Translations under genes and position numbers: made by a program
DNA from: Dictyostelium firmibasis
Taxonomy: Eukaryota > Evosea > Eumycetozoa > Dictyosteliales > Dictyosteliaceae
Direction of reading: 5' to 3'
NCBI GenBank assembly: GCA_036169595.1
Contig: CM069768.1
Span: 1,700,001-1,764,000 of the forward strand
DNA length: 64,000 bases
The notes under the pieces: generated by a model
Databases searched by the model: none
What the model was told of the DNA's origin: nothing
The model's input: only the letters and a program-made list of their open reading frames with translations
Shown: one piece after another, positions 32,296 through 53,527 of the stretch
Layout: each line of letters starts with the position of its first letter
Position numbering within the stretch: the first letter of the stretch is position 1

Positions 32296-33143
32296 TAATA
32301 AAATAAAAAAAAAGTAAAAAATAAAATAAGTTAATGACAAAAAAAATATCCAAATAAAAAAAAAAACTTAATTATTAAATAAAAACAAATAAAAATTAAT
32401 AGGAAAAAACTATTGATGATAGTTAATTGATTGTTATTAATTTACTATTAAAAAAAATAAAAATAAAAATAAAACTAAATAAGATTTATTATGAAATCAA
32501 TAAGATAAATATTTTCAAATTATACAAAACTCACCTCACAAAACTAATACAACAAATTACAAATAAAAGATGAAACAAAGGAGAGTTGATCCTACCAAAT
32601 ATATTTATATCAAACTTAGGGTACCCTTTTAATATAATAAATAAATATTTAGGACCTATTATTGGTGTTTTTGGTGAGAAAAATTTCATTACAGTAATTG
32701 ATATTTAACGAAAATGAATTTTTGCAAAGCACCAATAATAATATTTTTTTTTTTTTTTAAACTAATTGGAATATATTATAATATTTACAAAAATTAATAT
32801 CCAAAAATCAATGAAAATTATTGTTGATTTTTTTTTTTAATTTTTTTATTTTTTTTTTTTTATTTTTTTTTTTTTTATTATTGGAAATCACAATTTAATT
32901 TTTTATTTTTATTTTTATTTTTATATTTATTCCCATTTGATTATTGATTTTTTTTTTTTTTTTTTTTTTTTAACTCTTATTATTATTATCTCCTTTTTAA
33001 TTACTACATTTTTTTTTTTAATTGGTTTTTTTTTTTTTAATTTTTTTTTTTTTCTCATTAAAATAAAACACACCTCAATAAACACACCCACACTATAAAC
33101 CTTTACCCCCGAAACATACTAAAAAAAAAAAAAAAAAAAGAGA
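32296..33143. other. Intergenic region
   Basis: 848 bases, AT-rich. The only structure seen is an 11-bp perfect inverted repeat, TATTATTGGTG at 32657-32667 and CACCAATAATA at 32730-32740. A C/A-rich leader (33066-33120, with CACACC and CACACCCACAC) precedes the next gene. Confidence 0.5.
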
Positions 33144-34203
33144 ATGAATTTTTTAAATAAAAATTTGCTATTAATTAGAAATTTGGGGAGGATTTCTTAT
33201 CCTAAATTCATTGACGTTCAAAATGGCATAAAAATAAATTCCAATATTAATAGTGACAAGAATATACTTTTAATGGCAGAGCATCAAAGTCCTTTATTTT
33301 TATTTTCCACAAATAAAAAAAATCATTGTAAATCTACCATTTCCTCTACCAATGATGATATTATAAATGATGCAAAATATAATAAACTTAAACAATTAGG
33401 ATATGATGTTTGTAAAGTAACGAAATCAACTGAAAACTTTGAACATATGTTCCAGGATAATGATAAAGATGTTGATAATCAAATCATTTGGCATGGACCA
33501 GGTCAATTAACAGTTTATCCAATTTTGTCTAATCAATTTAATATTGATAAAAATCAATACAGAATGAAATTAGAAAATGTGATCTTAAAATCCTTAGATC
33601 AATTATCAATACACTGTAAAATTGAAAATAATCAAATTAAAACTTTATATAATAATGAAATAATAGGTGATATTAAAATTTTTAATGAGTAGGTTTTAAA
33701 AAAAAAACAATAATAATATATAATTAATATAAATCTTTAACCTAAATTTTTTTACTTTTTTTTATTTTGTAAGTTTTTTTAAAGAACCTGGATTTTCTTT
33801 GAATATCAATCCAAACATTAGAATGTTTAATGAAATCAATTGTCTTGGTAATATTTCATCCATTAGTAGAATAATTAACCCTCAAATGATCACTGTTGCA
33901 GATGTTGTTCCAATAGTTAGTTCTAATTTCTTGAAAGAGTTTGCTTTTGAACAAATTGATCCATATAACTATTATCTTTCCCAATACAATTATCTACTTA
34001 TTAATAAAAATAATTTCAATGAAAATGATAGCTATAAAATTGGTAATAGTTATAACAGTATTGAAAATCAACTTAATTCAAATTTTTTGATCAAAAATGA
34101 AAATAATAATAATATTTTACCATCATCATTAATTTTTAATAACCAAATTATCAATAACAGTAATAACAATATTGTAACTGATAAATCTTCATCATTACCA
34201 TAA
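33144..34203 (+). CDS. LipB-like octanoyltransferase homologue with a degraded active site
   Basis: Two exons, 33144-33688 and 33774-34203, give 324 residues. The N-terminus (MNFLNKNLLLIRNLGRISYP) is basic and could target mitochondria. Family signs: KNILLMAEHQSP at 50-61, WHGPGQLTVYPIL at 116-128 (canonical xYHGPGQLVxYPI), and PGFSLNINPNIRMFNEINCLG at about 187-207, matching HGxALNVNxDLxxFxxIxPCG of LipB. The second exon begins at the upstream AG (33773), because only that acceptor restores the spacing to the LNIN motif. LipB moves octanoyl from acyl carrier protein to lipoyl domains through a Lys-Cys pair. Here the lysine position reads Glu172 and the cysteine (Cys205) is shifted by one, and the RGG before HGPGQ is absent. 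It may be a non-catalytic relative; the C-terminus is Asn-rich and unlike LipB. Confidence 0.72.
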
Positions 34204-34509
34204 GACTTTTTTTATAATTTCTCCCTTACTGTAAATACCTTTCAATATTTTCTATAAAAATTTAATTAGTTTTTTTTTCTTTTAAAAAAATAAATAATTT
34301 AAAATATCCTAAAAAATGTTTTTTATATATAAAAAAGAGTTTTTTTTAAAAATTAATATTTATAACCTACACCGCCTATTGGACCGGTGTAAAAAAAAAC
34401 CTGCACCATGACGACTTGTCAAGATTTAGTATGGAAGAGGTTGGGTTGCTTTTTAATTGCACCACCACAGGAGTCGAACCCACGATCTATGGATCCACAT
34501 TTTAAAAAC
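34204..34509. other. 3' flank of tRNA-Glu with a small inverted repeat
   Basis: Holds the end of the LipB-like transcript, then a base-balanced stretch from about 34365. It includes a 7-bp inverted repeat TACACCG/CGGTGTA (about 34367-34391) and two TGCACCA motifs (about 34402 and 34459). On the minus strand the tRNA ends in a T5 run (34504-34508), a Pol III terminator. Confidence 0.5.
34469..34481 (-). promoter_or_regulatory. External B-box downstream of tRNA-Glu
   Basis: Minus-strand sequence GGGTTCGACTCCT matches the TFIIIC B-box consensus GGTTCGANTCC and lies about 30-40 bp beyond the 3' end of the tRNA-Glu gene in the same orientation. Dictyostelium tRNA genes are known to carry an extra B-box (ex-B) in the 3' flank. 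No tRNA body surrounds it: only a weak T-arm can be folded, and the 5' half is missing. Confidence 0.65.
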
Positions 34510-34581
34510 CTCCCCATTCGGGAATCGAACCCGAGGTACCAGTGTGAAAGACTAGAGTGTTACCGACTACACCAATGAGGA
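34510..34581 (-). tRNA. tRNA-Glu (UUC)
   Basis: The minus strand from 34581 to 34510 folds as a complete cloverleaf. The acceptor stem pairs TCCTCAT with ATGGGGA (one G-T pair), the D-arm contains GTGTAGTCGG (A-box-like TGGTGTAGTCGG), the anticodon arm is AGT-CTTTCAC-ACT with anticodon TTC, and the T-arm is TCGGG-TTCGATT-CCCGA with a perfect B-box. The discriminator base is G, no CCA is encoded, and there is no intron. A T5 terminator follows directly. Confidence 0.95.
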
Positions 34582-34625
34582 TCTTTTATGAAAATGTAGA
34601 AAAAATAATATTTATTATATAAAAC

Positions 34626-34752
34626 TTAACGTGGTCACAGAAAAAAAATTTTTAAATTAAAATAATTAATAAATAAAAACTAGATTCGAACACATCCAAT
34701 TGGATGAGGTTATTAAAAAAAAAAAAAAAAAAAAAAATTATATAAAACCATG
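34626..34752 (+). repeat. A-tailed repeat unit, copy A (possible TRE remnant)
   Basis: Begins TTAACGTGGTCACAG, has an AT-rich body, then CTAGATTCGAACACATCC with the 14-bp palindrome CATCCAATTGGATG, an A run of about 28 and TATAAAACCATG. It starts 45 bp upstream of the tRNA-Glu 5' end. Copy B at 34799-34917 is nearly identical. On the minus strand it contains a B-box-like GTTCGAATC. Distance from the tRNA and the A tail recall TRE5 non-LTR elements, which insert about 50 bp upstream of tRNA genes; this link is an inference. Confidence 0.6.
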
Positions 34753-34798
34753 AACACAGCCTCCATGGCCTTGGTTCAATTCTTGGTCATACCACGAA

Positions 34799-34917
34799 TT
34801 AACGTGGTCACAGAAAAAAAAATTTAAATTAAAATAATTAATAAATAAAAACTAGATTCGAACACATCCAATTGGATGAGGTTATTAAAAAAAAAAAAAA
34901 AAATATATAAAACCATG
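34799..34917 (+). repeat. A-tailed repeat unit, copy B
   Basis: Same order as copy A: TTAACGTGGTCACAG, AT-rich body, CTAGATTCGAACACATCC with CATCCAATTGGATG, an A run and ATATAAAACCATGG. Differences are almost all in homopolymer length. The 46-bp spacer between copies (34753-34798) carries a plus-strand B-box-like GGTTCAATTC. A third partial copy (ATATATAAAACCATGG) is at 35101-35117, beyond a long A run and another B-box-like GGGTTCTATCCCC (35037-35049). Confidence 0.65.
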
Positions 34918-34918
34918 G

Positions 34919-34957
<39 letters not shown>

Positions 34958-35286
34958 AATAACAACACCACATTAAAAAAAAAAAAAAAAAAAATTTTTA
35001 ATTGAGACTGTAAATAAAATAAAACAAATAAATCCGGGTTCTATCCCCGAGGAGAAACAGCTTAAACTGTAATATCCAATTTAAAAAAAAAAAAAAAAAA
35101 AATATATAAAACCATGGAAGTAATACTTTGACTCACCAAAAATCTGCAAAATAAAAAAGAAACAAATAAAAAAAAAAATTTTAAAATCTAAACCAAAAGT
35201 TTTCTCAAAACAATTGACAATAATTTTAGAATCATATTAATTGTCAATATAAAACTTTTATTCTTCCCAAATTAATTATAATTTCA

Positions 35287-35376
35287 AACATATCCATTAG
35301 GAAGAGTTGAAAAATAAAAATTATTAACTTAAAACCTAATAATTTTTATTTTTCAACTCTTCCTAATGGATATGTT
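35287..35376. repeat. Perfect 40-bp inverted repeat (hairpin) with 10-bp loop
   Basis: Arms 35287-35326 and 35337-35376 are exact reverse complements over 40 bp, separated by ACTTAAAACC. The arm reads AACATATCCATTAGGAAGAG and then continues AT-rich to TTATTA. If transcribed it would make a 40-bp perfect RNA hairpin; as DNA it is a fold-back element. No open frame crosses it. Confidence 0.93.
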
Positions 35377-37458
35377 GGTGTTTTTAATAATTTATTTATT
35401 ATTTCACTCAACTTATTATTAAAATTGAATTTCAATTTCAAAAATATTATTTGAATTTTATATTTTTTTTTAATATTTAGTTGAAACGAATCTTATTATA
35501 ATAAAAAAAAAAATAAACCATCATTTTTTTCATTTTTGTTTATTTAATTTATAGGGAGGGGGTGTGTAAAAAAAAAATGAAATTTTAAAAAAAATTAAAT
35601 AAATTCAAGAAGCCTAAATATTTTTTTTTTTTTTTTTTATTAAAAGTTCCTAATTGTATAATAATGATGTTCACCCACTTTATTTATTTGAAATTGAAAA
35701 AAAAAAATTTTTGAAAAAAAAAAAAGTGAGGTGGGGGGGGTATTTGTGGAGTGTTAAAATTAAACAAATAAACAGCAAATCTTTTGAACCTTTTTAGATA
35801 ATTAATTTCAAAATATTATTTTTTAAAATTATTTTTTAATTATTTTAAATTTATAGAAATACATTTTTCCTTCAAATTTTTTTTTTTTATTTTTTTTTCA
35901 ATAAGGACCTCGACAAAATTTTTTATTTTTAAATTTAGAACAAAAATATCTTTTTTTTATTATAATAATATTTTGAAATCGGAGATCACTTTAAAGTTTT
36001 TCAAAATTTGAAAAAAAAAAAAAAAATAAAAAAAAAAATAAAAAAAATAAAAAATAACAGAATAACAACACAATAGCTACAAAAACACACTACACACCAT
36101 AAATATGAACATATTCACTTATGTGCGACAAATAAAACAAACCCAATAATAATAATTATAATACTATATAGTTTTTAACTATTTTTTATTTTTTTTATTA
36201 AAAAAAAAAAATAAAAATAAAACAAACAAATAAAAAAGAGAAAAAGACATTATCAATCAATAATCCACCAACAAAAAAACACACAGAGAAAAAGAAAAAG
36301 AAAAAGAAAAAGAGAAACAAAAAACAAACAAACCACCCCCCCTCACTCCCCCAAGTGTTGAGGAGTTTTCTTTTTTTTTTTTTTTATTTTTTATTTTTAT
36401 TTTTAAGTTTGAAAAAAAAAAAAAAAATATTATTTTCTGTGTGTACACACACAAGCTAACTTGCATAAATTTGCACTAGTATCACTACAGACAAAAATTA
36501 TAATTTCTCCCTCATAGTAAATTAATCATACAAACACTATCAAACATATTACTACTAGATTGATTTGAAGATAATATCAAACCACAACAAAATATAACAA
36601 CAAAACCAACAATTAAAATTAAAATAGTATTATAATAATATTATTGTTTTATTTTTTTTTTTATGTTTTTTTTTTTTTTTTTTTCATTATTAAAACAATT
36701 TCTCAAACTTTTTTTTTTTCTCTTTATTTATTTAATTTTTTTTTTTTTTTTTTCAAAATAAATAAAATATCTCTAAGCAAAAAAATAAAAATTCCAACAT
36801 TGTATCACTATTTTTAGACAAAAAAAAAATTGTATTTTTAAAAAAAAAAAAAGCAATTAGTTATTGTGTTGCTATCTATTTACCATTGTTGTTGATAGTT
36901 GTGGACCCTTAATAGTAACTTTATATTAATTTTACAAGTAACACCGTTTTCTAATTTAATGCACCATTTAATAAGAAATCAACCATTATAGTATTTTTAT
37001 TTTAATTTATTTATTTAATTTATTTATATATTTATATTTCAATCATTAACCATCTATAAAATACAAGTATAAAACAAACAAAAAAAAATATAAAAATAAA
37101 AAATAAAATTAAAACCATTCAATCACTCCACATAAAAAATAATTTATTAACTATTAAATTTAACACCCACTTTTAAAATTATTGATTTTTTTTTTTTTTT
37201 TTGATTGTTATAGATTTCATTATTCCATCATCAATCAAAAAAAAAAAGAAAAGATTGTGTGTACATAAACTGTATAATAATTGTATATAATTAAAACTTT
37301 TATTTTTTTTTCATACATTTAAAATTTATTATTTTTGTGTTTTAAAAAAATATTTTATTTTGTTTATCGAAAAAAAAAAAAATTAAAACATTAATTTGTT
37401 TTAATAATTAAATAAGGAAAAAAAAAAAAAAAAAAAAGATAAATAAAAGACAAATAAA
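35377..37458. other. Intergenic region upstream of the RabGAP gene, with rare G/C tracts
   Basis: About 2.1 kb, AT-only apart from three striking G or C tracts: GGGAGGGGGTGTGT (about 35553-35566), GTGAGGTGGGGGGGG (about 35726-35740) and, C-rich, ACCACCCCCCCTCACTCCCCC (about 36332-36352). An AGAAAA repeat (36283-36316) and C/A-rich leader patches are also present. No RNA gene or open frame is convincing. Confidence 0.5.
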
Positions 37459-41368
<3,910 letters not shown>

Positions 41369-43047
41369 AAACAAATACAATTTAAAAAAAAAATCAATAA
41401 ATTTGATTTTCCCACCATTTTTCTTTATAATAACTAAAAAAAAATAAAAAAAAGGCAAATGGTGTGTGATTAAAATCTTTAATGTCTTTGGATAGTTTTT
41501 TTTTATATTTGCCATTTAATTATTAAAAAAAGACAATATATTATTCAATTTAATTTTAAAAATAATATTATTAAAATAAAATAAAATTAATTATTAAAAG
41601 ATCATTCCTTTTTTATTATTATAATAATATAGTGATATATGTTGTTTTTTAAATTCTCCATATATGTGATGATTTTTTTTTTTTTTTTTTTTTTTTTTAT
41701 AAGGGGGGTGGTCATTGTTTTTTATTTATTTTATTATATTTTCGTATTTATTTATACATATTTCAAAAGATATCAAAAAAAAACAAAAAAAACCCTTTTT
41801 TTTACATAAAATTATAGATAATAGCGGTTATAATTGCTGTATAAATTATTTTATTGTTAACAACATTCCTAATATTCTACTGATATATTTTTTTTTTTGC
41901 TATTGTTACTTATGATTACACACAAAAAAGCACATGTACAAGTAACACAAACACCGCCAAGTACTCATTATGTACCCCTAATATTGGTATGAATATTAAA
42001 ATTGTGTGTATTTTTTGTGTGAAAAGTATATATCAACTCTATCTAATTTCAAATTTTATTTTTTATTTTTTATTAATTTTATTTGATTTTTTTTTTTTTT
42101 TTTTTTTTCAGAATCTAAATTTTTCGATAATGATATCAAAAAATATTACAAGTAAGTTGATTGAGTGAGAAGAAATATTTTTCAACCTCCAAAACAAGAT
42201 CCCATCAAAGAATTGAAAAAAAAAATAAAAAATAAAAAATATATTAGCAATAGTTGAGTGTATGTGAAGTGTGTATTTTGATTATTGATTACCCACAATA
42301 GATATGAAATTATCATTTGATTAGTGTGGATTATTTTTTTTACATTAATAAAATCATTAATGTTGAATGTGTGGTGGAGTGGGTTAATTCTTTTAATTTT
42401 ATTTTTTTTTATTTTTTTTGTATTTTATTTTTTTTTCACCCAATAGTTATTGTATTTTAACCGACGTATAATTGTTAATAACTAGAAATGTGGGTATAAT
42501 AGAGTAATATCAATTATATCTTTATGTACAAGCGTGTATGTAATTTATATATATATGGATAGGATTTATAGTTTGTGAGAATGTGGGTTTGGGAGTGTGT
42601 GGGTGGGTGTGTTATTATAATTTTGGTGGGTGTTGTGGGTTTGAGGGTAGTGGTTATATCAAAATAATAAAAATTTTTTAGTGCACTAGTATGAACTGGT
42701 ATTGAATTATATGAATTCTACCATATTACTATATAATCATTCAAAACTTGATATTAGATAATTTTTTTTTTTTTATTATTAAAAAATAAAAAATTAAAAA
42801 ATAAAATATTAAAAAAAAAATAAAAATAAATATAAATAAAAAAAAAAAAAAAAGTGGTTTGATTTTTGTTTTTTCAAATATTTATTTAATAAATTATTTA
42901 AATATAATTTGATTGCAACATTAAAAAAAAAATAAAAAAAAATAAATATTTTTTCAAATAATAAAAATTTTATTAAATAATAATAAATAAAAATAATTAA
43001 TTTTATAAAATTAATTAAAAATTCGTCAAATTCCTCACTTTTAAAAT
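41369..43047. other. Intergenic region with GT-rich block and an exon-like segment
   Basis: 1.68 kb upstream of the Asn-rich gene. It holds AAGGGGGGTGGT near 41701-41712, a 40-nt segment at 42112-42151 bounded by a T-tract CAG acceptor and a GTAAGT donor (possible 5' UTR exon), and a GT-rich block at about 42570-42655. Remaining sequence is A/T runs and CACA stretches. Confidence 0.5.
42570..42655 (+). promoter_or_regulatory. GT-rich block resembling G-box elements
   Basis: Contains AATGTGGGTTTGGGAGTGTG, GGGTGGGTGTG and GGTGGGTGTTGTGGG, very unusual in this AT background. It lies about 400-480 bp upstream of the start at 43048. Dictyostelium G-box elements bound by the developmental factor GBF are G/T-rich with GTGTGG-like cores, so a developmental promoter element is plausible but not shown. 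Confidence 0.4.
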
Positions 43048-44500
<1,453 letters not shown>

Positions 44501-44658
44501 AAAAAAAAAAAATTTTTTTAGAACCTTGTAAATAATGTTTTTTAATACTTCTTTTTTATAAAATAAATTAAATAAAAAAAAAATTATAAAATAAAATAAT
44601 AAAAAAGTCTGAAATATTTAATTAAAAAGGGTTAAAAGAGAATGAGTTATTATATTTT

Positions 44659-50694
<6,036 letters not shown>

Positions 50695-51273
50695 TTTTTT
50701 TTTTTTTTTTTTTTTTAAAATTTATACATTTAAACCCAACGAAGAGTATTAAAATTATTTAAATGGTTTAATAAAAATTGTTTTTTTTTAAAAAAAAAAA
50801 AAGAAACCTCTATTTATTTTAAAAAATATAACAATTTTAAAAAAACTTTTTAATTTAAAATATAATAATTTTTAATTTTTACCAATCTAAGGAATTGTTA
50901 TAAAAATAAATAAACAATAGTTTTCCCCAAAAAAATCCAAATTGTATAAAAAATTTTAAATAATATTTCCCATTTTTATAATAGGTTACATTTTTTCCAA
51001 TTTCACGTTGTGTTTATTCAAATATTTAAATCATTTTCCATTTTTAATAATTTTAATAAAAATAAAATGAATAAAATAAAATAAAAATATAAAAAAAAAT
51101 AAAAAAAAAAAAATCGTTTTTTTGAAAAAAAAAAAAAAAATTAAAGGTGAAACTTTCATACCAATCGACCTAAAAGATATTTTTATATTATACTTTCCTC
51201 ATATATTTATATAATTTTAAATTTTAAAATTTAAGTTTTTTACAATAGTTTTAATTGAAAAGGAAATATAATA
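50695..51273. other. Divergent intergenic/promoter region
   Basis: 579 bases between divergent starts, consisting of A/T runs with a few varied stretches. No RNA gene, repeat or clear element was seen other than TATA-like sequence about 50-80 bp before 51274 (ATTTTTATATTATA). Confidence 0.5.
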
Positions 51274-52086
51274 ATGCGTGTATTTTTATTTAAAATTGCC
51301 AGTAAACAAAGATGGACAATTTATATTGAAAAATCTGAATTTTTCTCAAAAAAAATTGATATCGAACCAACGATTGTAGAAACAACTTCAACCTCAAACA
51401 ATAATATAAATTCATTTTCACAATCACAATCTAAAGGGGTTTTCATATTAAATAAATTAAAGAATATAGCCACTGAATCAAGGAATGAAATTGATAATGC
51501 CCAAGATGGTGTTGGATTGAAAGGGAAATTAAAATCACTATTATCATATTTAGAATCTAAAATTCATCCTGAAGAAGCGGTGTTACAACAATTTTCAAAA
51601 ATTAATGATAATAATATAATTAAAAAACATCATCATCATCATCATCATAACCATAACCATCATTTTCAACATCAAGATAAAAATGAAACTGTTCAACATC
51701 AATTTAAACACTTTAATGAACATAGAGATAAAGCCAGCTTTACAATATTTTACCCATCAAATATTGGTTATAGACGAGCCAATAGATTTTCACAAGTATT
51801 AATGAGACAAAAGATACGATTCCACCAAAAGTGGATGATAATCAATAGTTTATTAATTCCCATTACATTTGCCGCCACAATCTTACCAGGCCCAAACATC
51901 TTCTTGGCCTATAATCTTTATAGACTATATGGTCATTTTCAAGCATGTAAAGGTTGTACTAATCTATCAAAATATACGAAATCACATGGTAGATTATTAT
52001 TTAAACCAAGTTTAGAAATGTTTGAATGTTTAGGAGACGAGCAACAAGCTAAACAACAATATGAAGAACAACAACAAAAACAACAA

Positions 52087-52138
<52 letters not shown>

Positions 52139-52239
52139 TAATTGATAATTCTAATTCTTATGAGAAACTATCAACAAGATTAAGAATACCAGGTTTATTT
52201 GATTACGTAAAAAGAATTGAAACTATTGAAACGAAATAA
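51274..52239 (+). CDS. Mitochondrial K+/H+-exchange-related protein (Mit_KHE1 family)
   Basis: Single exon, 321 residues. The start MRVFLFKIASKQRWTIYIEK and the downstream hydrophobic block HQKWMIINSLLIPITFAATI-LPGPNIFLAYNLYRLYGHFQA (about 190-230) follow the pattern of the fungal/protist Mit_KHE1 family, whose members sit in the mitochondrial inner membrane and influence K+/H+ exchange and organelle volume. A His-rich linker (about 118-132) and a C-terminal poly-Gln of about 20 (CAA repeat, 52076-52137) are dictyostelid decorations. The end DYVKRIETIETK is charged. The family assignment rests on the first 20 residues and the LPGPN hydrophobic block, so it is moderately sure. Confidence 0.68.
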
Positions 52240-52519
52240 AATAAAATAAAATAAAATAAAAATATTATTATTATAGCCAAAGTGTTGTATCTTTTATTTC
52301 CATAATGATTATTCTATACAATTCTATTTATTCCTTTTTTTTTTTCTCCTTTCTCTTTTTTTTTTCATAATTCTTTTTTTTTTTTTTTTTTTTTTTTTTT
52401 CTGATATGTGATAGGTTATTATTATTTTTATTATTATTATTATATTTATATGATGTTGTTATATATTTAGGACCATATCACATGATTTTTATTATATATA
52501 ATTTTTGTATAAGTTTTGT

Positions 52520-52801
52520 TTATCTTTTGAATTGACTGAATTTGTCTTCCAATTCTTTTCTTCTTTTTTCTTTAATTTTTTCAATATTATCCATGACATA
52601 ATCTGGTGGGTTACTGATTATATCTGAATCAGCTCTCCAAATCTTTGCCATTGGGAGTGATGTCCAATAAGAAATTGTTGCACCATTTGTGAGGATACAT
52701 TTGGTATTCTTTGATCTTGGTGCATGTTTTTTAAAATTGGTGGTTGATCTAGTGATTATACCACTAATATTTTGACTGAATAAACGTGTACAATTATTCA
52801 T
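52520..52801 (-). CDS. Small probable mitochondrial protein, possibly a mitoribosomal subunit
   Basis: Single exon, 93 residues. The N-terminus MNNCTRLFSQNISGIITRST is basic/hydroxylated without acids, like a mitochondrial presequence. A short core follows (TKCILTNGATISYWTSLP, DSDIISNPPDYVMDNIEKI) and ends in a charged helix KEKRRKELEDKF. The NGATI-type turn and size recall small mitochondrial ribosomal proteins, but I could not match it to one with certainty. It ends 280 bp from the convergent gene at 51274-52239. Intact frame, ordinary codon use and a T-rich upstream region support a real gene. Confidence 0.75.
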   Translation of the reverse strand: MNNCTRLFSQNISGIITRSTTNFKKHAPRSKNTKCILTNGATISYWTSLPMAKIWRADSDIISNPPDYVMDNIEKIKEKRRKELEDKFSQFKR

Positions 52802-53191
52802 TTTTTTTTTTTTTTCACTGTCGAACTGTATGTATTTAAATATGAATCAAAAAAAAAAAAAAATAAAAAAAAAAAAAAAAATCGAAAATAACCAAAAACT
52901 AAATGCGAAAAATAAAAAAAATAAAAAAAAATAAATAAAAAAACAAAAATTTTAGTCATATGAAAAATCAATGTTGTAATGAAATGGGAATTAATAGATT
53001 ACTCAATTATTATTATTTTTATTTTTTAATTGTACAGATTTTATTTATAAAATGGTTAAATTCAACCTTTTTTTTTTTTCTTTTTTTTTCTTTTTTTTCA
53101 AGCAAAGGAAATTAAATTCCAAGTCACCTTTCTTCTTTTTTGCTGTCCTGTCATTTTATTATTTTTTTTTTTTTTTTTTTTAAAAAAAAAT
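52802..53191. other. Short intergenic region
   Basis: 390 bases between two minus-strand genes. A/T and T/C runs only (for example TTTTTTTTTCTTTTTTTTTC near 53073-53092); nothing else seen. Confidence 0.5.
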
Positions 53192-53527
53192 TTATTGACC
53201 TTTAAGGATTTGCAAGAGAGCTTAAATAAATTAAAAAAAAAGTAAATAAATATTAATTACATTGTATTTGACGAAGTAATTAGGAGTGATGAAAAAATAA
53301 AACTTACTTGAACCAATAACAACAAAAATAATGAAACCTAAAACATATGGATTAATATTTAAACCTTCTTCTTTCTTCTTTGGGGTGGCAATACCTCTTT
53401 TTTCAATATTGTCTTGATATTTTTGTGATTTTTGACGGAGAGTACGACTTTGGCTCTGTATTGATTGAAATTAATTAGTATTTTTTTAATAAAAAATTGG
53501 TGATATAAATTATACAATAAATACCAT
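53192..53527 (-). CDS. RAMP4/SERP1 family ER translocon-associated protein
   Basis: Three exons on the minus strand, 53527-53525 (the ATG alone), 53455-53308 and 53220-53192, give 59 residues: M, then SQSRTLRQKSQKYQDNIEKR, a short linker and the membrane segment PYVLGFIIFVVIGST, ending LLQILKGQ. Length, the basic N-terminal helix, and the single C-terminal membrane segment followed by LLQIL match RAMP4/SERP1 (yeast Ysy6), a tail-anchored protein that binds the Sec61 channel and stabilises membrane proteins under ER stress. The start codon is directly followed by a GTATTT donor, so only three coding bases sit in exon 1; no other in-frame ATG precedes exon 2, which supports the model. Confidence 0.87.

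Noticed and set aside
34440-34500. A second tRNA gene next to tRNA-Glu
   Set aside because: Only a B-box and a weak T-arm can be folded; the 5' half is replaced by the end of tRNA-Glu, so it is called an external B-box.
34626-34917. CRISPR-like direct repeats
   Set aside because: Only two long A-tailed copies in a eukaryotic genome, no array and no cas genes.
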